Of a stretch of 64,000 nt of DNA, positions 59,709-64,000 are shown one piece after another; positions within the stretch are counted from its first letter, which is position 1, and every line of letters starts with the position of its first letter. The notes below the pieces were generated by a model. It did no database searches. It saw only the letters and a list, made by a program, of their open reading frames with translations, and was not told the DNA's origin. The stretch comes from Trogon surrucura (Eukaryota; Chordata; Aves; Trogoniformes; Trogonidae), in NCBI GenBank assembly GCA_020746105.1, contig CM036619.1:59445135-59509134 (forward strand), written 5' to 3'. The translations under genes and the position numbers were made by a program.

Positions 59709-60079
59709 TTTTCTAGAACATTCTGATTTGGTAATGCGTCACTAGAGGGTACTGCAAAGCTGTTTTCTAATGTATTATGTAGATAACTGAAGGATTTATT
59801 TAAATGTACAAAGCACATGTCTAAACCTTTACAGTGTTTGTGAAGTACTGATGAGCTGTCATTGGCTGATAGACTTGAATGTCATAATCTGCAGAAAAGT
59901 TAGAAAATTGTTCAAGTTTCAATGAGAGTTTCAAAACATGACATACATGAGCTAGTAGTGAGTAGCTGTATGTTTTGGTATTTTTTGATATGCGTAAGAA
60001 AGGGTTTGGATTAGCATACCTTTGCACAGCTACTCAGTAGTTCAGATTTCTTTCAAGTATGTCCTCTGACCATTACCGT
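59709..60079. other. Unique AT-rich spacer
   Basis: About 370 bp without recognised features. Confidence 0.6.
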
Positions 60080-60806
60080 GGCATCTGGGGAGGAATAACA
60101 CCAGGCACCAGCACAGATTAGGGGATGTCCTGCTAGAAAGCAGCCCCATGGAGAAAGACCTTGGAGTCCTAGTGGACAGTAGGCTGTTTATGGGACAGCA
60201 AAGTGCCCTTGCAGCCAAGAGGCTCAATGGGATCCTGGGGTGCATTAAGGAAAGTGTGTCCAGCAGGTCTAGGGAGGTTCTCCTTCCCCTCTACTCTGTC
60301 GTGGTGAGACCACACCTGGAATTCTGTATCCCAGAATACTGTATCTGTTTTGGGCTCCCCAGTTCAAGAGAGACAGGGATCTACTGGAGAGAGTCCAATG
60401 GAGAGCTACAAGGATGATTAAGGGACTTGATCATTTATCCTGTGAAGATAGACTGAGAGAACTGGGGCTGTTTATTCTTGAAAAGAGAAGGCTGAGAGGG
60501 GTGGGTGCCAAGAGGAATGTTCCAGTTTCTTCTCGATGGTGTGCAGTAATAGGACAAGGAATAATGGGTATAAGCTAGAACATAAGACCTTAACATAAGG
60601 AGAAATTTCCTTACTGTGAGGGTGTCAGAGCACTGGAACAGGTTGCCCAGAGAGGCTGTGGAGTGTCCTTCTCTGGAGACTTTCAAGACCTGTCTGGATG
60701 TGTTCCTGTGTGGCCTGCCCTAGCGCATCCTGCTTTGACAAGGGCGTTGGACTAGATGATGTCTAGAGGTCCCTTCCAGCCCTTAATGTTCGGTGATTCT
60801 ATGATT
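60080..60806 (+). mobile_element. CR1 fragment, RT C-terminus and 3' UTR
   Basis: It starts in the HLGRNN region (CATCTGGGGAGGAATAAC) and carries [30 protein letters not shown] and [22 protein letters not shown], then frameshifted C-terminal sequence, a 3' UTR with GACTAGATGATGTCTAGAGG and a short tail at 60806. A 15-bp tandem duplication at about 60319-60348 disrupts the EYCVQFWAP block. A deletion near 60505 removes the RGDLI region. Confidence 0.9.
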
Positions 60807-61487
60807 ATATTGAATCAAGAAGATGCTAGAAAGACTGAAGTAAAATCTTGTGTCTTTAATGTAATATGGAGGACCAGGTCTTTTTTTTTTGTTGTTATTA
60901 CAAAGCCTGTTAAATGAAACAACAGCACAGTGGAAGAAATAGGCTTTGATATAATCTTGACTTAATTGTGTATAAATCACACAAACCACAACCTCTACTT
61001 CTGAGCTATGGTGTGTACTGTGACCTCTTAGATATGGTGGAAAACATGGTGGCTTCACTAAATTACAGTGAGGGTCACTTAAAATATCTAGACTTCCGGT
61101 ATTTTAGGGCACTGTGAGATGTAACAAGGAAAACAGCTACCAATTAAAAGCCTCCTGTAAAATAATGAGCACTGAAGAGTGATACGGGAGGTTATGTGAT
61201 TCATGTACTAGTACGAATGGCATCATTTTCACCTGAAGAAAGTTCAGAGGTGATAGCAGTGTGTGGAGATGAATGACTATAAAGGAAACCCATTGTCTTC
61301 ACTGACATTCTCTTTGCTTTTTTTTACAAGCTTTCTTCCCCCAGCAAATAGGTTTCTCTTGCTTGTAATAGCTGTATTAACATTAATTTCCAGACCATTT
61401 ATAAAATGCTTGTGATATTGCTCATTAACAAACCAAGTCTGTGAATCCTGTTTTTAAATGGAGCGGGACTAGGACAAGGAGCCATAA
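60807..61487. other. Unique AT-rich spacer
   Basis: About 680 bp; a T run at 60882-60890 and a minus ORF (60783-61058) without a domain. Confidence 0.6.
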
Positions 61488-61950
61488 TCATAGAATCATC
61501 ATAGAATCACAGAATGGCCTAAGCTGGAAGGGACCTTAGATATCATCGAATTGAACTTCTCTGTCATGGGCAGGGATGCCTCTCATCTAGATCAGGCTAC
61601 TCAAGGTCCTGTCCAACCTGGCCTTGAACACCTGCAGGGAGGGGCCAGCCATAACTTCTCTGGACAATATATTCCAAAGTCTTGCCACCTTTGTACTGAA
61701 GAATTTCTTTCTAAGGTCCAATCTAAATCTATTCTCTTTTAACTTAAACCCATTTCCCCTTGTCCTATCAGTAGGCGCTCTTGTAAAAAGTCCCTCCCCA
61801 GCCTTCCTGTAGGTTCCCTTCAGGTACTGGAAGGCAGCTATTAGGTCCCTCCGGAGTCTTCTCTTTTCAAGGCTGAACAATCCCAGCTCCCACAGCCTGT
61901 CCTCGTAGCAGAGGGGCTCCAGCCACTGGACTATCTTTGTGTCCTTGGAA
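61488..61950 (-). mobile_element. CR1 3' fragment, same subfamily as 40548-42822
   Basis: The reversed tail (TCATAGAATCATCATAGAATC) and 3' UTR lead into a 97-codon minus ORF at 61587-61880: [60 protein letters not shown]. It is truncated near 61950. The wording matches the antisense CR1 in the nest. Confidence 0.9.
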
Positions 61951-64000
61951 TCTGTTGAACCTCAAGGACCTGCTGCTGTCACAAACAATCAATGCAAGAT
62001 ACTGCATCTGCTTGCAACACAGGAGCTCTGACACATCCTGCTGAAATCATGACACAAAGGGTTTCAACTGTGGGAGTAAACTCCAGACATCTCTTAGCAA
62101 GGGAAGAGCTGTCTTGCTAGTAAGAGGGCTAACTTGTTGGTAAACTGCACAGATTTTACACGTTCCTTGGAAAATTATTTCAGGAACTGTTTTTTTTTGA
62201 CTGCGTGGTCTTTTGCAGGCAGATGTGGGTTCACTTTGCCCATCTTCTGCCATGAATTAGATGTGATATGGACGTGTTCATGCAATAACATGCCCAAGAT
62301 GAAAAGCTCTGTGTGAAGCTCTCACTCTGTGAGCTGGCCTCTGGCTACTACCAAGAAGTTTCCCCTGCTGCTGCAGTTTATGAGCTGCTCTTCCTCCAGC
62401 AACTCAGGTTGCCTAGAGTATTCTGGCTCTGCTTAGAAGCGATTCTCTTCACTCTTCCTGTCAAGTGCAGATGCTTTTTTCCACCAGGCAACAAAAGAAG
62501 GTGGTGCAACCCTTTGCACATCATTCTGTGCAACTGTTGAACTCATAATGCCGTGCAGTCCTTTTGGGTTTTGGAAACAGCTTGAAAGGGCTAGAAATAG
62601 TGGTGGAGGGAAATATTCCCAGCAAGGTCACACAACTGATCTAGTTGTTATTGATATTTTTTCCTCTTACAATGACCCTTCTAAGAATAGAAAAAAATCC
62701 CTGCAATTTATCTCCCTCAGTGGATCCTAACCCTGTCACAATCTGAAAATTATTTCCTTTCCACAATAGATAGTGCCATAACTGAGCAGTAGTTAGCACT
62801 TACTGTGTCAGTGCAAAGGAATAGGCAACTTTGATAAGTAGATTATTGACACAGTAGATGGTAATTTCTCAGCTGGAACAGTTTTGTCAATACACACTCA
62901 CAAAGTTTGTAATTCATGGAAATGCTGTCAGTAGGTGATATGTCTTCATGGAGAGATCTTTAGGCCACAGATTCATACATGTATTACCAGTGTCTGTTTT
63001 AGCAGTGAATTGGTGCATTTAAGAGCAAATATACTAATCGATATATTATACTTAACCTTAATGATAAATATGCATCCTAAAAATAATAGAATGAAACAAA
63101 TATTACACTGGGGAGCTCTACAGCTTAGATCTTACCGCTGCATTAATGGAAAAAAAGAAATCAGTCTCACTGATCCTAATTACACATAAACAACTGTAAC
63201 ATTTGTGGATTTCCCTTTCAAAGCATCCAAGCTAGAGTAGTGATGAAAAAACATCCACAGAGTGTCTTCCTGTAACTTCATAATATCTAAACCAATTTAA
63301 ACCTGTTTTAATAAAAATGCTTTGAACTGAGACCTTATATGTCAAGTTGCAACACAGAATGGATTTCTACTGTCAAGTTATGATCTTCTAAATTAGAAGG
63401 TGCTTTATAATTGAAATGCTGACACAGACTTCTAATTGTAGAGGTGTTGGCAGGTGCTGCTATGCTAGCATTATATTAGCAACTTTTGTGTGTGAATATT
63501 GTTCATTAAAGGTTATGCTTATGTTGCATGCATACAGATTATAGGCTGTAGAACGACAGCTGTGTCAAATCAGTCAAATTAGAGCACACACTACAGATGC
63601 AGATCAAATTAGTATCCTTCAAAGTTTCTTCCACTTTAAAAATATATACAGCAAATATTTTTGCAGCTATGTGCTTAAAAACAAAACAGTTTATGAAATG
63701 GTTTCTGATACATCATTAATAATAAAGGAAAAAAAATCTTCTCTTTTAACTAAACATTAAATTAGCTCAACTAAAGTAGTTGCCTGAATTGCAAGTGACT
63801 GTTACTGAGCATGGATGTAATTGCTGCAGTGTTTCAATCCTCCAAGCAGTGCAGATGTTATGCAAACAGTTTTGTGTTCATTTTCAGACCGTAAAATGTG
63901 GTGTGTTTTGCAAAACCAGAGTGAGTACCAACAAGCATGCACACACACACATTTAAAAAAAAAAAAATAGCAAATTCACTGAATTCCCCTATGTCCCGTT
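61951..64000. other. Unique AT-rich sequence, no gene seen
   Basis: About 2 kb without recognised repeats. The ORFs at 62047-62253, 62134-62316, 62313-62540, 62548-62730 and 62935-63189 overlap or lack any domain. A short (CA)n at 63940-63950 and a 13-base A run at 63955-63967 lie near the end. Confidence 0.55.

Noticed and set aside
62047..62730. Cluster of short ORFs considered as a possible host exon
   Set aside because: No domain, mutual overlap on opposite strands, and no convincing splice-site and frame combination.
1..64000. Endogenous viral genes (gag, pol, env, or non-retroviral viral relics), tRNA and rRNA genes
   Set aside because: None recognised in any frame or by eye; only solo or partial LTRs are present, and all RT sequence belongs to CR1 or RTE LINEs.

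Overview
The window looks like gene-poor nuclear DNA from a bird. The evidence is many CR1 LINE copies with the avian 8-bp 3' tail (variants of ATTCTATG or ATTCTGTG), three LTR families whose layout I recognise as avian endogenous retrovirus LTRs, and long AT-rich stretches without coding potential. I found no host exon, tRNA, rRNA, operon or CRISPR array. The dense CR1 content plus an RTE-type LINE resembling avian AviRTE points to a CR1-rich neoavian lineage; the sequence alone does not give the species.

Layout: 1-1432 internally deleted CR1 (+); 4361-5454 solo LTR of family 1 (-); 10209-10424 CR1 tail (-); 11549-15533 complete but decayed RTE-type LINE (+) flanked by a perfect 9-bp target-site duplication; 17241-17835 CR1 (-); 21396-21480 pentanucleotide array; 24761-25528 internally deleted CR1 that keeps the end of ORF1 (+); 32700-32962 ancient amniote-type CR1 (-); 35028-35108 CR1 tail (+). 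The region 39036-48194 is a five-element nest. A family-1 solo LTR of about 1.1 kb has been expanded to 9.2 kb by a CR1 (39104-44270, itself split by an antisense CR1 at 40548-42822), by a second LTR (44531-45400) and by a third CR1 (45647-47672) whose reverse transcriptase frame is still open. After that come CR1 copies at 49830-50815 (-), 51301-52015 (-), 52077-52268 (-) and 52390-53743 (+), a second copy of LTR family 2 at 54099-54720 (-), an LTR of family 3 at 57041-57734 with a CR1 against its 3' side (57735-58042, -), and CR1 copies at 58909-59708 (+), 60080-60806 (+) and 61488-61950 (-).

The only coding capacity is in transposons. The nest gives a relative insertion order: LTR1 first, then the CR1 and LTR2 insertions into it, with the antisense CR1 after the CR1 it splits. 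The open frame at 45594-47585 is the best candidate for recent CR1 activity. Three CR1 copies combine 5' parts of the element with its 3' end and lack the middle. Everything between the repeats is unique, AT-rich sequence with only chance ORFs and short low-complexity tracts. Family names, orientations and boundaries come from reading and from memory of the families; no database search was possible.
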